This document shows, one piece after another, positions 13,918-22,785 of a DNA stretch of 37,709 nucleotides. Made by a program: the position numbers and the translations under genes. The stretch is taken from assembly GCA_021405325.1 (NCBI GenBank), contig QWII01000098.1, forward strand, positions 1-37,709. The letters run 5' to 3'. Source of the DNA: Caldilinea sp. CFX5 (lineage in GTDB: Bacteria > Chloroflexota > Anaerolineae > Caldilineales > Caldilineaceae). How positions within the stretch are numbered: position 1 is the first letter of the stretch; every line of letters starts with the position of its first letter. A model generated the notes under the pieces. It was not told where the DNA came from. It made no database searches and saw only the letters and a program-made list of their open reading frames with translations.

Positions 13918-15763
13918 TCCCCTTCACCTTCTGCACCTCATTCAACATCTCTTCGACCGAGCGGCGACCGGCTTCGCTTTCAGCGCCGAGCATTTGCATT
14001 AGTTCTTCAATGCGGGCGTTTTCATCCAACTGGCGGACGACGGTGCTGGTGCGTTCTTCGCCATTGACTTGAGCTACTCGTTTGTTGACGGTGAAATGTT
14101 GATCGCCAAAGGCCGCTAGTTGGGGCAGGTGGGTGATGCAGAGCACTTGATGGGCGATGATATTGTCGGCGGCAGGCTCAACGACCAGCGCTGGTTGGCT
14201 CTTCTTGCCGCTTTTCCCACGCTTGTCATTGGGTGCTTTGCCGTTGAGACTCGGTTGACCCGTGAGCATCCACAATTTCTGCCCGACCACAGCACCAACA
14301 CGACCGCCGATGCCCTGGTCGATTTCATCAAAGATGAGCGTGGGGGTGGCGTCGGCATGGGTGAGAACACTTTTAAGCGCCAGCATCAAGCGCGCCGTTT
14401 CACCGCCGGAGGCCACCTTTGCCATCGGTTTGAGCGGTTCGCCGGGGTTGGCGCTGATCATAAATTCAACCTGATCGATACCGGTGCTGTCAAAGGCGAC
14501 GCGGCGGCCATCGGGCAGGTAGGCGCCATCAGCTTTGGGACTCTGCTCGACAGCAACGCCAAAGCGGGCGCGCGCCATGCGGAGATCGGCCAATTCCTGT
14601 TCAACCTGGCGTGCCAGTTGATTGCCGGCGACACAGCGCTGCTGGCTCAACTCGGCGCCCAGTTGACCAATGGTGCGCAATAGGCTCTCTTCCTGCTGTT
14701 CCAGTGCGGTGGTTTTGGCCTCCCAATTGCTCAAGCCATCGAGTTCAGCCTGGGCGCGCTGGCCAAAAGCGTTGATCTGCTCAATCGTGTCGCCATACTT
14801 ACGTTTGAGATTATGGATCAGGTCGATGCGCTCTTCGACCTCTTCCAGCCGTTCGGGGTTAAATTCTAAGTTGTCGGCATAATCTTCCAGGGTGCGCGCC
14901 AGGTCGGAAAGCTGTTCCAGCAGCGCCTGACTCTCGTCCGCCGTCTCTTTCATATCGGGGTCGATGCGCGCCAGCCGTTCAATGCGCCCGACCGCTTCGC
15001 TAATGAGATCGAGGGCGCTGGGCACTTCGCCATCACCATTACTGAGGACAGCTTGCGCGGTTTGCGCCAGCTTCATAAGTGTTTCGGCATTGCCCAGGCG
15101 CCGTCGTTCACTTTCCAATTCGCTTTCCTCACCGGGGCGTAACTTGGCGGAAGTGATTTCTTCGGCCTGAAAACTGAGCAGATCGATGCGTTGGGCAATC
15201 GTGCGAGCATCCTGGCGCAAGCGTTGCAACGCTTCGCGTACCTTGCGCAACTCGCTGACCCGTTCGGCCAGCCGGCGGCGCTGCGGGAGCAGATTCGCAT
15301 AGCGGTCGAGTAGGTGAACATGGGTGCGCGCCTGTAACAGATTGAGATGTTCGCCCTGGCCATGAACATCGACCAAATGGCCGGTCACTTCGCCCAGCAG
15401 TTGCAGATTGACCATGCGGCCATTAATGCGGCAGATGTTGCGACCCGTGCGGCGCACCTCGCGGCTGAGGGTGAGCCAGTGCGGGTTGTCGGGGTCATCC
15501 AGGCCATTTTCTTCTAGAATGGGTTGTAGATCGGCGCGAACGTCGCCTTCCACGACCTGAAAGCTGGCTTCGATCTCGGCTAACTCGCTGCCGGCGCGCA
15601 CCCACTCCGTCGTGGCGCGATCGCCCAGTAACATGCCGACCGCGTCAATGATGATCGATTTGCCGGCGCCGGTCTCGCCGGTTAAAATATTCAGTCCCGG
15701 CCCAAAGGTCAGGTGGAGATCGTCGATAATGGCAAAGTTACGAATATGCAAATCAGCCAACAT
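13913..15763 (-). CDS. recN: DNA repair ATPase RecN
   Basis: The protein is 616 residues from the ATG at 15763; a GTG five codons earlier is possible but lies in a repeat. RecN is an SMC-like ATPase acting at double-strand breaks. Visible parts: Walker A GETGAGKS at 29-36, the N-terminal motif HIRNFAIID, a long coiled-coil middle (about 150-360), the ABC signature VASGGETARLMLALK, Walker B TLIFDEIDQGIGG, and HQVLCITHLPQLAAFGDQH. The odd feature is a basic, low-complexity insertion of roughly 35-40 residues (about 500-537) between Walker B and the CITHLPQ segment, where RecN proteins normally have a short helix. Length otherwise fits the family (about 550-570). Confidence 0.92.
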   Translation of the reverse strand: MLADLHIRNFAIIDDLHLTFGPGLNILTGETGAGKSIIIDAVGMLLGDRATTEWVRAGSELAEIEASFQVVEGDVRADLQPILEENGLDDPDNPHWLTLSREVRRTGRNICRINGRMVNLQLLGEVTGHLVDVHGQGEHLNLLQARTHVHLLDRYANLLPQRRRLAERVSELRKVREALQRLRQDARTIAQRIDLLSFQAEEITSAKLRPGEESELESERRRLGNAETLMKLAQTAQAVLSNGDGEVPSALDLISEAVGRIERLARIDPDMKETADESQALLEQLSDLARTLEDYADNLEFNPERLEEVEERIDLIHNLKRKYGDTIEQINAFGQRAQAELDGLSNWEAKTTALEQQEESLLRTIGQLGAELSQQRCVAGNQLARQVEQELADLRMARARFGVAVEQSPKADGAYLPDGRRVAFDSTGIDQVEFMISANPGEPLKPMAKVASGGETARLMLALKSVLTHADATPTLIFDEIDQGIGGRVGAVVGQKLWMLTGQPSLNGKAPNDKRGKSGKKSQPALVVEPAADNIIAHQVLCITHLPQLAAFGDQHFTVNKRVAQVNGEERTSTVVRQLDENARIEELMQMLGAESEAGRRSVEEMLNEVQKVKGT

Positions 15764-15775
15764 AGGTTGTTCGGT

Positions 15776-15842
15776 CACTGGTCATTGGTCATTCGTCACC
15801 GGGTATGAATAATACAAATGCAATGATGAATGACGACTGGTA
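15776..15842. repeat. Heptamer array (GTCATTG) with imperfect inverted copy
   Basis: Period-7 units GTCATTG, GTCATTC, GTCACCG are followed about 30 bases later by GATGAATGACGACTGGT, which is roughly their complement. It lies just upstream of recN. The same kind of GTCATTG heptamer is known from cyanobacterial short tandemly repeated repetitive sequences. Confidence 0.6.
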
Positions 15843-15974
15843 GGTTTGCTGTAGGGCTTGGCGCCACGGCAACAAGCTCTCTTCATCCTGGCCTAATTGT
15901 AGCACAGATAGTTGTGATATAGAAGCAATGTCGGGGAGTAATGCACAATTTCCAATAGTCGATGGTCTTAACTG

Positions 15975-16003
15975 TTTGCACATCTCGCCAACCATGTTAT
16001 AAT
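15975..16003 (+). promoter_or_regulatory. Candidate sigma-70 promoter with extended -10
   Basis: TATAAT at 15998-16003 is preceded by TG one base upstream (extended -10) and by TTTGCA at 15975-15980 with 17-base spacing. The nearest plus-strand gene is tatA, about 375 bases downstream beyond a large palindrome. It may drive tatA or a short untranslated RNA ending at the palindrome. Confidence 0.4.
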
Positions 16004-16163
16004 GGCTATAATCAAACGTTATACTATGCTTTCGGCGAAGATGATGCTGCAGAACTTATCATGTTCAAACAAGGGCAAGTATAAGACAACAGTTTCAGAT
16101 CACGATGAATAAACCCAGATCAAACGCGATCAACTTGTTAGTTCATTGGTAACTACCAAGCCA

Positions 16164-16233
16164 CCCCCACCTAACCTCCCCCTGCTAAGGGGAGGGACAG
16201 TTCCTCCCCTGATAAGGGGAGGTTAGGTGGGGG
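16164..16233. repeat. C-rich palindrome with 18-bp perfect arms and an inner hairpin
   Basis: The arms 16164-16181 and 16216-16233 (CCCCCACCTAACCTCCCC and complement) enclose a second stem AGGGGAGG/CCTCCCCT. This is a dispersed intergenic palindrome type that I recall from many unrelated bacteria. It could terminate transcription from the promoter at 15975. Confidence 0.8.
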
Positions 16234-16378
16234 TTAAGGTTAGAAGGGGGGTAGTAGTTACCTTCATTGTGGCTGTTGTGAATGTGTCGTTAGCGTGGCT
16301 GAGGCGATGCTGCGGCGATTGTGTGGGCAATAGCGTTGCCTTAGAAGAACTCTACACCAGAGTAAAGGGAGGAAAGGT

Positions 16379-16582
16379 ATGAATATTATTCCAGGCCCGT
16401 GGGAGCTTGTGATTATTTTGGTTATCGTCGCCATGCTCTTTGGCGTGGGGCGGTTGCCTGAAGTTTTTGGCGCCGTGGGCAAAGGGATTCGCGAATTCCG
16501 CAAAGAATCCAACACTGGCGACAAGAGCAACACGACGGTTGTCAACACCGATAAACCGAGCGAAAATACGGCGGAAAGCTAA
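16379..16582 (+). CDS. tatA: Twin-arginine translocase subunit TatA
   Basis: The 67-residue protein has the TatA/E layout: a short N-terminal end, one transmembrane helix (about 7-22), the hinge FGVGRLPE at 21-28, and the amphipathic helix [14 protein letters not shown], followed by a polar tail. TatA multimers form the pore for folded proteins carrying twin-arginine signals. The ATG follows a GGGAGG box. It is followed by a strong hairpin, then a membrane protein gene. No tatC is in this window. Confidence 0.92.
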   Translation: MNIIPGPWELVIILVIVAMLFGVGRLPEVFGAVGKGIREFRKESNTGDKSNTTVVNTDKPSENTAES

Positions 16583-16597
16583 ACCGATCATTGCTTT

Positions 16598-16657
16598 GGC
16601 GGCGAGCAAGCCTACGATGAATTGTTCTGCAGCTTCATCGTAGGCTTGCTCGCCGCC
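16598..16657. terminator. Perfect 23-bp hairpin after tatA
   Basis: The arms 16598-16620 and 16635-16657 (GGCGGCGAGCAAGCCTACG... and complement) are exact, with a 14-nt loop. It follows the tatA stop by 15 bases and is followed by ATTTCTATTT. It probably terminates tatA, or attenuates read-through into the downstream membrane protein gene. Confidence 0.75.
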
Positions 16658-16699
16658 GATTTCTATTTCCCATGGGGATAAGCTGCGAAAGGTTGTTGC

Positions 16700-18829
16700 G
16701 TGCGTGTCCTTCGCTTTATCGCCTTGTTGCTGGTCGTTGTCATTGCTTATAGTGCGCAATTTATTCTCCACCCGCCACTTCTAACAACATCCAGTTCACT
16801 TCTGCCAACGCAACTTAGCGCCCTCTTGCCTGACCTGTCGCGGCTGCGTGGCCTGGTAGCCGGGGATCTGCGCGATCTCGCCATCTTTCTCCTGGCCGTT
16901 GCGGCTATTACCTTTGGCCTGGTTGCTGTCCCGTGGCCTCTAACCGCCGCGCCGCTCGCCAACGTGCCGGCAACCTTTGCCCTGCCCGGCGCCCGCCGGC
17001 GTCAACGCCTGGCCTGGTTCTTAGTAATCACGGCGGTGGTTTTGGTTACGCTTGCCACCCTCTTTGTCAGAATCGCACCCGCCCCCAATGCGCCTACTGG
17101 TCAAGGCGTAAGCTTTGTGGTCCCAGCGGATCTTCTGGCTGTAGCGGTGCGTATGCCCTGGCTGCCCGAATTATTATGGGCCGGCGGCTTACTCTTCTTT
17201 TTTGCGGGCTGTGGCGTTTTTCCCTGGCGCTTTGCCCAAGACGTAGCCGAAGCGGCGGAGGGGAGCGCAAGCAAGGCGACGCCGATCGGCTGGTGGCGTC
17301 TGCTGTTGCTCCTGCTCTTGGCGGCGTTGCTCTATGCTTGGCGCCTGCTGGAAATTCCGCGCTCTGTTCATCCGGATGTCGCGCAAGTGGCGCTCTGGGC
17401 CAGTGATTGGGCGACCGGAGGAACTGCCCCCCTCTTCGGACGTACACCGCTCAAGCTTGAATCAGGGCTTTACCTGGCGAGCCTGGGCGGCGCCGTTACG
17501 GGCCTTTTCTTGCGTGTGACAGACGATTTGCTCCTAAGCGTGCGTCTTGCCGGTTTCCTCTTTGCTCTAGTCGCAATTGCCGCCACCTGGCTATTGGGAA
17601 CCGAACTCTATCACCGCACGCCGGCGCCATCGCCAACGGACCCGACCGTTGATCAGGGGCGCTGGCCGGCGTTCATTGCCGCCGTTTTGGTGATGACGAC
17701 GACCGCCACTATTCTCTTTAGCCGTGTTCCTGTCCTCCTCGAAATGGTAGGGTGGGGTACGCTGGGCGGTTGGGCGCTGCTGTACGGGCTGCGCACTGGC
17801 GATCGCCTGGCGGTCGGGTTGAGTAGCGTACTGCTGGCGCTGAGTGCGCTCCTCTACTCCCCCGGCATTGCCTTTGTGCTGACGGCGCTCTGCTGGTGGG
17901 TTGGCTATGGGGTGGTGCAGACGGGGTGGGCGCCCCATCATCTGGCGCCGACCTTGCCGGGGCGGCGGTTTCGTGGTTACTTTTTGCTCTGGCTGGTCGG
18001 TCTGTGCCTTACGGCGGCGCCAACGGTCACAGGCCATTGGTTTGGCGAATTACCCGGGCCGCAGCTTTGGCAGGGTAACTTGGTGGCCCACTGGCGACCG
18101 ACGCTGCTCGCCTTTGCCCAGCCGGGGGATGCCAGTCAACTGGGTGGGGTGACGCTCCCGTTCTTTCACCCATTGTTGACGCCATTGCTCTGTCTAGCGC
18201 TGGGGGCGCTCTGCTTTAACTTTGATCGGCGCGCCGCCTGGTTTTTGCTCACCTGGGTGGCGGGCGGCTTGCTCTGTGCGATGGTGCTGCCGGCGCGGGC
18301 GCCAAGCTGGCCGGCGCTGCTACCCGTATTGCCGGCGACCGCGTTGGTCTTGGCCTTTGGTCTGGATCGCTTGCGGGCGACGATCTTGCAGAGCGCCGGC
18401 GCCTGGAGCAGCAATTTATTCAATTATCTGCTACTGGGCGTGCTGGTCTGGATTGGCGTGCAGAATGGCGTGGCCTACTATGACTTTGTCCAGCAGCAGA
18501 CCGACTCGGTTAGTGTCGTGGGGCAGGAGTTGCGCACCCTGCCTGCTGAGCAAATGGTCTTTGTCGTCGGGTTGCCGGCAACGACGGCTGATACGCCGCA
18601 ATTGCGCTTCTTTACCAACGATTGGCGGCGACCGACCCGCGCGCAGGTACTCTTTAGCGAAACTTTACCGGCTACTTTGCCGACCGGCGCTGTTGTCCTG
18701 CTGACGCCGTCGGAAACGACAAGGGCTACGCTCACGCAGTTGCGAAGCCTTTCCCAGGGGGGAACGTTGATTGTCCGGCGCGACCATCGGGCGAATGTGC
18801 TGCTCTACCGCTATACGCTTGCGCCCTAA
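16700..18829 (+). CDS. Multi-spanning membrane protein resembling GT-C (family 39-type) glycosyltransferases
   Basis: The 709-residue protein has a dozen or so hydrophobic helices in its first 600 residues and a soluble C-terminal portion. After the fourth or fifth helix the loop SVHPDVAQVALWASDWATGG resembles the first periplasmic loop of ArnT/PMT-like GT-C enzymes, where an acidic residue is catalytic, followed by GLYLASLGGAVTGLFLRV. These enzymes move sugars from polyprenyl-phosphate carriers onto proteins or lipids at the outer face of the membrane. The start is GTG at 16700 with AAAGG seven bases upstream. The assignment is by pattern only; a membrane protein of unknown function is the alternative. 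It lies between tatA and secG. Confidence 0.6.
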   Translation: MRVLRFIALLLVVVIAYSAQFILHPPLLTTSSSLLPTQLSALLPDLSRLRGLVAGDLRDLAIFLLAVAAITFGLVAVPWPLTAAPLANVPATFALPGARRRQRLAWFLVITAVVLVTLATLFVRIAPAPNAPTGQGVSFVVPADLLAVAVRMPWLPELLWAGGLLFFFAGCGVFPWRFAQDVAEAAEGSASKATPIGWWRLLLLLLLAALLYAWRLLEIPRSVHPDVAQVALWASDWATGGTAPLFGRTPLKLESGLYLASLGGAVTGLFLRVTDDLLLSVRLAGFLFALVAIAATWLLGTELYHRTPAPSPTDPTVDQGRWPAFIAAVLVMTTTATILFSRVPVLLEMVGWGTLGGWALLYGLRTGDRLAVGLSSVLLALSALLYSPGIAFVLTALCWWVGYGVVQTGWAPHHLAPTLPGRRFRGYFLLWLVGLCLTAAPTVTGHWFGELPGPQLWQGNLVAHWRPTLLAFAQPGDASQLGGVTLPFFHPLLTPLLCLALGALCFNFDRRAAWFLLTWVAGGLLCAMVLPARAPSWPALLPVLPATALVLAFGLDRLRATILQSAGAWSSNLFNYLLLGVLVWIGVQNGVAYYDFVQQQTDSVSVVGQELRTLPAEQMVFVVGLPATTADTPQLRFFTNDWRRPTRAQVLFSETLPATLPTGAVVLLTPSETTRATLTQLRSLSQGGTLIVRRDHRANVLLYRYTLAP

Positions 18830-18925
18830 GGCCGTGTAGGGGCGGTTGCCTTCTAGGCGCCTACGGGATTTTATTCTTTGGAGTAGCCTAAATCGTCATG
18901 AGTATCCGCTGAATTTTGTGAACGG

Positions 18926-19042
18926 GGCTACTCTTGTTATACTTGCGCAAAGAACGCAGCGGATTATAGAAAATAGCGAATTCAACGACAGCGTAGACAA
19001 CGGATTATGCGGCGGATTTGCGCAAGTATAACAAGAGTAGCC
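18926..19042. mobile_element. MITE-like 117-bp element with 26-bp perfect terminal inverted repeats
   Basis: The termini 18926-18951 and 19017-19042 (GGCTACTCTTGTTATACTTG... and complement) match over 26 of 26 bases. The 65-base interior carries two CGGATTAT motifs and has no coding capacity. I see no clear target-site duplication. GAGTAGCC near 18886 resembles one terminus and may be a fragment of another copy. It could equally be a structured REP-like unit. It lies upstream of secG. Confidence 0.55.
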
Positions 19043-19089
19043 GTGGTGTATGTTGCGTAGAGCGCGGAAAGTGATTAGGGAGTTACTTT

Positions 19090-19314
19090 ATGTCATTTGT
19101 TAGTTTTTTGATGATTGCAACGATGATTATTGGGGTTGCCTTGACCAGCGTTGTGTTGGTGCAGGGGCATAGCACAGGCGGGTTGGGGAGCGTCTTTGGC
19201 GGTTCCGATATTTATCGGACGCGCCGTGGTATGGAGAAGACGCTCTTTAATCTCACCTTCCTGTTGGCCGGGATCTTCTTCCTCCTCTCGCTCCTGGCTG
19301 TGGCCTTTGAATAG
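19090..19314 (+). CDS. secG: Preprotein translocase subunit SecG
   Basis: The 74-residue protein has two transmembrane helices (about 3-22 and 50-72) joined by the SecG loop LVQGHSTGGLGSVFGGSD and TRRGMEKTLFNLT. SecG assists the SecYE channel. The ATG at 19090 is preceded by AGGGAG. It lies 81 bases upstream of a membrane-anchored solute-binding protein, with a dispersed hairpin between them. Confidence 0.92.
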   Translation: MSFVSFLMIATMIIGVALTSVVLVQGHSTGGLGSVFGGSDIYRTRRGMEKTLFNLTFLLAGIFFLLSLLAVAFE

Positions 19315-19334
19315 GTCGCGATGGTAGTCAATAC

Positions 19335-19368
19335 AACCCTGTCAGGTTTTCAAAAACCTGACAGGGTT
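19335..19368. repeat. Dispersed hairpin AACCCTGTCAGGTTT
   Basis: The perfect 15-bp arms 19335-19349 and 19354-19368 have a 4-nt loop. It is a palindrome type found between genes in many bacteria. It lies in frame with the upstream end of the binding-protein reading frame, which argues that the frame's first 25 codons are not translated. Confidence 0.8.
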
Positions 19369-19395
19369 CTAGTCGCTGCCATCCTACTCATCGCT

Positions 19396-21135
19396 ATGCA
19401 AGCATCGCCACCATCCTTCCCACCCACGACAGCACCCACCGACTCGCTTGGCCGCCACTTGCGGTGGCAGGTGGTTTTGGCCTGCTTGGGTCTATTTGCC
19501 CTGGTCAGCCTGCTGGGGTATTCCACCTATTCGGTGACGACTGTTCTGGTGCCGGATCGGGGGGGCGTCTTCCGCGAAGGGGTGATGGGCAACCCGCGCT
19601 ATCTCAACCCTTTTGTCTGTGATCGCAATGAGGTGGATGAAGATCTGTGCGCCTTGCTCTTCCGTGGGTTGACGCGGATCGACCAGCATGGCCGGGTGGT
19701 GCCGGATTTGGCCAGCGATTGGACAATTACCGACGAAAAGATCTATACCTTCCGCTTGCGGCCAGACCAATTTTGGCACGATGGGCGCCCCGTCACGGCG
19801 GATGATGTGCTCTTTACCACAAACATCTTCCAAAATCCGGATGTGGTCGAAATTCCCAATCTGTCGATCCTCTGGCGCACGGTGAAGGTTGAAAAGGTGG
19901 ATGATTACACTATCCGTTTTACCCTAAGCGAACCCTTTTCGCCCTTCCTGGATTACACCTCAATCGGCTTGCTCCCCAGGCATCTCTATGGGAATGTGCC
20001 GGCGACGGAACTGGCAAGCAAACCGCTGAACGGCACCCCGATTGGCTCCGGCCCGATGATGATCGAAGCGATGACCGCCAGCTATATTCGTCTGAAGCCA
20101 AGCCCCTTCTACAGCGGCCCTGCCCCCTATATTTCTGCGCTGGAATTTCATTTTTATCCCGATCACCCCAGCATCTTAAATGGCTATATCGCCAACGAAG
20201 TGGACGGCATCAGCCGCATTTTGCCGGCGGAATTTCCACGGGCCGCCAACCAGGAAGGGCTGGCGCTCTTCTCGGCCATTCAAGCGCGCTTCCTGAGCAT
20301 TACCTTGAATATGGACAATGCCAACACTCCCTTCTTTGGCGATAAGGCGGTGCGGCAGGCGCTCTATTATGGGCTGAATCGGACTGCGCTGGTTGACGAA
20401 GTGGCGCTGGGGTTGGGCGTGGTGGCGCATAGCCCGCTGTTGCCCGAAAACTGGGCCTATAATCCACAAATTCCACAATATACCTATGATGTTGCCACCG
20501 CCAAACAGCTACTCGATGGCGCCGGCTGGATTGACAGCAATGGCGATGGCGTGCGCGAAAAGAATGGCGCCCCGCTGCAATTTCTCTTGTACGCTTCCGA
20601 TGAGCCGCTCCAAAGCGCACTGGTGCAGCGCATTGCTCTGGATTGGCAAGCCATTGGCGTGCGTGCTGTACCAACGCCCATCACCTTTGTGAGTCTGATG
20701 ACCGATTTTTTGCAGCCACGCAAGTTTGATGCCGCCCTGACCGTGTGGGACATTGCCGGCGACCCGGATCAATATTGGCTCTGGCATAGCACGCAAATTG
20801 AAGAGGGCGGGCTGAATTATGCCGGTTGGCGCAATGATGAGGTGGATGATCTGTTGCAAAAAGCGCGTTCCATTACTAACGAAACCGAACGCAAGAGCCT
20901 CTACAGTCGCTTTCAACAAATCTTTGCGGAGGAAGCGCCGGCGCTGCTCCTCTACTATCCGGTCTATACCTATGGGGTGAGTGAGCGCGTACAAAATGTG
21001 CAGATTGGCCCGTTGAATCAACCCGCCGAACGCTTTGCCAGCTTTGCCGATTGGTACATTGTCACCCGGCGTGTGCCCCTCAACCAGGCGCCAACGACGG
21101 CGCCGCCGACGCCGCCCCGGTCCTTTAATCCCTAA
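19396..21135 (+). CDS. Membrane-anchored ABC-type peptide/solute-binding protein (SBP family 5)
   Basis: The protein is 579 residues from the ATG at 19396. The frame opens earlier at 19321, but those codons run through a dispersed hairpin, so the later ATG is preferred although its ribosome binding site is weak. An N-terminal proline/threonine segment is followed by one transmembrane helix (WQVVLACLGLFALVSLLG), then the family 5 fold: YLNPFVCDRNE, LLFRGLTRID, VPDLASDWTI, YTFRLRPDQFWHDGRPVTADDV, VRQALYYGLNRTALV, and a C-terminal WDIAGDPDQYW. There is no lipobox cysteine, so it is held by the helix rather than as a lipoprotein. No permease or ATPase genes are adjacent; it may serve a distant transporter or act as a sensor. 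Confidence 0.82.
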   Translation: MQASPPSFPPTTAPTDSLGRHLRWQVVLACLGLFALVSLLGYSTYSVTTVLVPDRGGVFREGVMGNPRYLNPFVCDRNEVDEDLCALLFRGLTRIDQHGRVVPDLASDWTITDEKIYTFRLRPDQFWHDGRPVTADDVLFTTNIFQNPDVVEIPNLSILWRTVKVEKVDDYTIRFTLSEPFSPFLDYTSIGLLPRHLYGNVPATELASKPLNGTPIGSGPMMIEAMTASYIRLKPSPFYSGPAPYISALEFHFYPDHPSILNGYIANEVDGISRILPAEFPRAANQEGLALFSAIQARFLSITLNMDNANTPFFGDKAVRQALYYGLNRTALVDEVALGLGVVAHSPLLPENWAYNPQIPQYTYDVATAKQLLDGAGWIDSNGDGVREKNGAPLQFLLYASDEPLQSALVQRIALDWQAIGVRAVPTPITFVSLMTDFLQPRKFDAALTVWDIAGDPDQYWLWHSTQIEEGGLNYAGWRNDEVDDLLQKARSITNETERKSLYSRFQQIFAEEAPALLLYYPVYTYGVSERVQNVQIGPLNQPAERFASFADWYIVTRRVPLNQAPTTAPPTPPRSFNP

Positions 21136-21249
21136 TCTGACAGCGCTTTATCAATAAATCAGATGCAATCATGGATGGAGAATTGAAAACTCTTAATTGT
21201 TAATAGCGCATCACCCCATCATTCACAATTAATCGTTCGCCATTGACAA
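21136..21249. repeat. AT-rich spacer with ACAATTAAT repeats between convergent genes
   Basis: Motifs AATTGTTAAT and ACAATTAAT/ACAATTAATTA recur three times in both orientations between 21182 and 21256, able to form weak stems. The array runs into the stop codon of the minus-strand DUF6916-like gene. Confidence 0.5.
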
Positions 21250-21582
21250 TTAATTATTGGGCCGCGCTTCCGCTACCACTGTTGCTTGATATTGCATGGA
21301 CGCGCCATTCGGGCCAATCGGCGCAAAAAGCAATTTAATCTTTCCCATGGTGGGATGTTCGAGGCAATAGATCTGTTTGGGCAGCAGGGGTCGCAATGGC
21401 CCATTAAAGACAACGAAAAACTCGTCGGCGCGCAGATTGCTTTGACCATTCTCGGTTGCGGCCAAATTGCGGACGGCGCGCAGTTGCAACAAAATGGGGG
21501 GGAGCGACTCCACTTCCAGCTTAAACGGCTGATTCAGATGGGAAGAAAAATCAGTACTGGTGAATTGTGCAAATGGTAGCAT
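21250..21582 (-). CDS. DUF6916-like small protein
   Basis: The protein is 110 residues from the ATG at 21582, which has an AAAGGA box eight bases upstream; an upstream in-frame ATG at 21636 has no such box. The pattern matches DUF6916: an N-terminal F...DFSSHLNQPFKLE strand, FFVVFNGPLRPLLPKQIYCLEHPTMGKIKLLFAPIGP, then a final strand QYQATVV. Its function is unknown; as I recall, family members often lie near phage-tail-collar-like proteins, but none is seen here. No signal peptide is present. Pattern-based; moderate confidence. Confidence 0.6.
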   Translation of the reverse strand: MLPFAQFTSTDFSSHLNQPFKLEVESLPPILLQLRAVRNLAATENGQSNLRADEFFVVFNGPLRPLLPKQIYCLEHPTMGKIKLLFAPIGPNGASMQYQATVVAEARPNN

Positions 21583-21762
21583 TCGGTTATTCCTTTGGCT
21601 ATGGTGAGATTTTCCTACCATATAATCGTAATCCATCCACCAATTCCTTTGCCCTAGCGCTTAATCTGCCTGAAAAATACGTGGATTGACTTGCGGGGTG
21701 TTCTGTTATTCACTCTTTTGACTGAGGTAATTACGCCAATTGACGTAATGATTCGCCAGTAA

Positions 21763-22665
21763 TTAGTGCGCTGATCGCCGGATCTGGGCAATGCGTTGTA
21801 ACGCCTGCGTAATGGTTGTCGTTGCATCAACCGTCGTCACCGCATTGCGCCGGCACCAAATGAGAAATTCAACATTGCCGGCTGGGCCAAGCAGTGGCGA
21901 AGGCATCATGCCTTTGACTGCCAGCCCCAGTTGTTCCGCCAGTTGGAAAACGTCTTCCAGCACCCGCCGATGCACTGCCTCTTCACGGACAACCCCGCCT
22001 TTGCCGACCTGCTCCTTGCCGGCTTCAAATTGCGGTTTGATCAAAGCGACCAGATCGGCCTCCGGCTGTAACAGCGCTAACGTGGCCGGCAGCACCAGGT
22101 TTAGGCTGATAAAGCTGGCGTCAATCACGGCCAGATCGGCCAGGGTCTGACCGGGCAATTCGGTTAGGTGACGCACATTGGTGCGCTCCATCACGACGAC
22201 CCGTTCATCGCTGCGCAACTTCCAGGCCAGTTGACCGTAGCCGACATCAATGGCGTAGACGCGCGCTGCGCCTCGTTGTAACAAACAATCGGTAAAGCCG
22301 CCGGTGCTGGCGCCAACATCCACCGCGATTTTGCCTTGCACATCGATCGGAAAAGCGTCCAATGCCGCCGCCAGTTTGACGCCGCCCCGGCTCACGTAGG
22401 GCAGCGGATGACGGACACGCAGCGCCACGTCAGCAGCAAAGCTTTGGCCCGGTTTATCGCGCACCACTTCATCGACCAGTACTTCACCGGCCATGATCAA
22501 CCGCCGGGCTTGCTCGCGGCTTTCGACCAACCCTCGTTCAACCAGCAGCAGATCCAACCGTTGTTTCTTCCCTGGCGGCCGCTGGGTATTTTGGCTGATA
22601 TTGGCCGACTCTGCCGGGGTGGGCAGGGGTTCTGCTGGTGTCACCGGGTTTTCATTCGACATCAT
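21763..22665 (-). CDS. tlyA: TlyA family rRNA (cytidine-2'-O)-methyltransferase
   Basis: The 300-residue protein has an S4 RNA-binding domain (about 35-95; [20 protein letters not shown]) followed by an FtsJ/RrmJ-like methyltransferase domain: [34 protein letters not shown] as the SAM motif, [23 protein letters not shown] and [10 protein letters not shown]. TlyA 2'-O-methylates cytidines in 16S and/or 23S rRNA and affects capreomycin sensitivity in mycobacteria. The N-terminal 30 residues are a proline-rich extension. No partner gene is adjacent on the strand. Confidence 0.9.
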   Translation of the reverse strand: MMSNENPVTPAEPLPTPAESANISQNTQRPPGKKQRLDLLLVERGLVESREQARRLIMAGEVLVDEVVRDKPGQSFAADVALRVRHPLPYVSRGGVKLAAALDAFPIDVQGKIAVDVGASTGGFTDCLLQRGAARVYAIDVGYGQLAWKLRSDERVVVMERTNVRHLTELPGQTLADLAVIDASFISLNLVLPATLALLQPEADLVALIKPQFEAGKEQVGKGGVVREEAVHRRVLEDVFQLAEQLGLAVKGMMPSPLLGPAGNVEFLIWCRRNAVTTVDATTTITQALQRIAQIRRSAH

Positions 22666-22785
22666 TGACGACTGCGCCTATCTACAAATTTTGACGAAGT
22701 AAGGGGCATACAGTAACATGCCTCTCAGCTTTATTGACGAAAAATCGTTGTAGAATTTATTTGAAATTATTTCCAATTATCAGAT

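Larger units (their letters stand above)
15764..16378. other. Divergent spacer between recN and tatA with repeats and a candidate promoter
   Basis: This 615-base gap holds, in order, a heptamer array with units like GTCATTG near 15776-15842, a candidate sigma-70 promoter at 15975-16003, and a long C-rich palindrome at 16164-16233. A 40-codon frame at 15962-16084 has no ribosome binding site and overlaps the promoter, so it is not called. The region just before tatA holds a good GGGAGG box. Confidence 0.6.

Noticed and set aside
15962..16084. 40-codon frame between recN and tatA
   Set aside because: No Shine-Dalgarno and it contains the -35/-10 promoter motif; more likely non-coding.
18846..19031. 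61-codon frame overlapping the MITE-like element
   Set aside because: Lies inside the inverted-repeat element and has no ribosome binding site.
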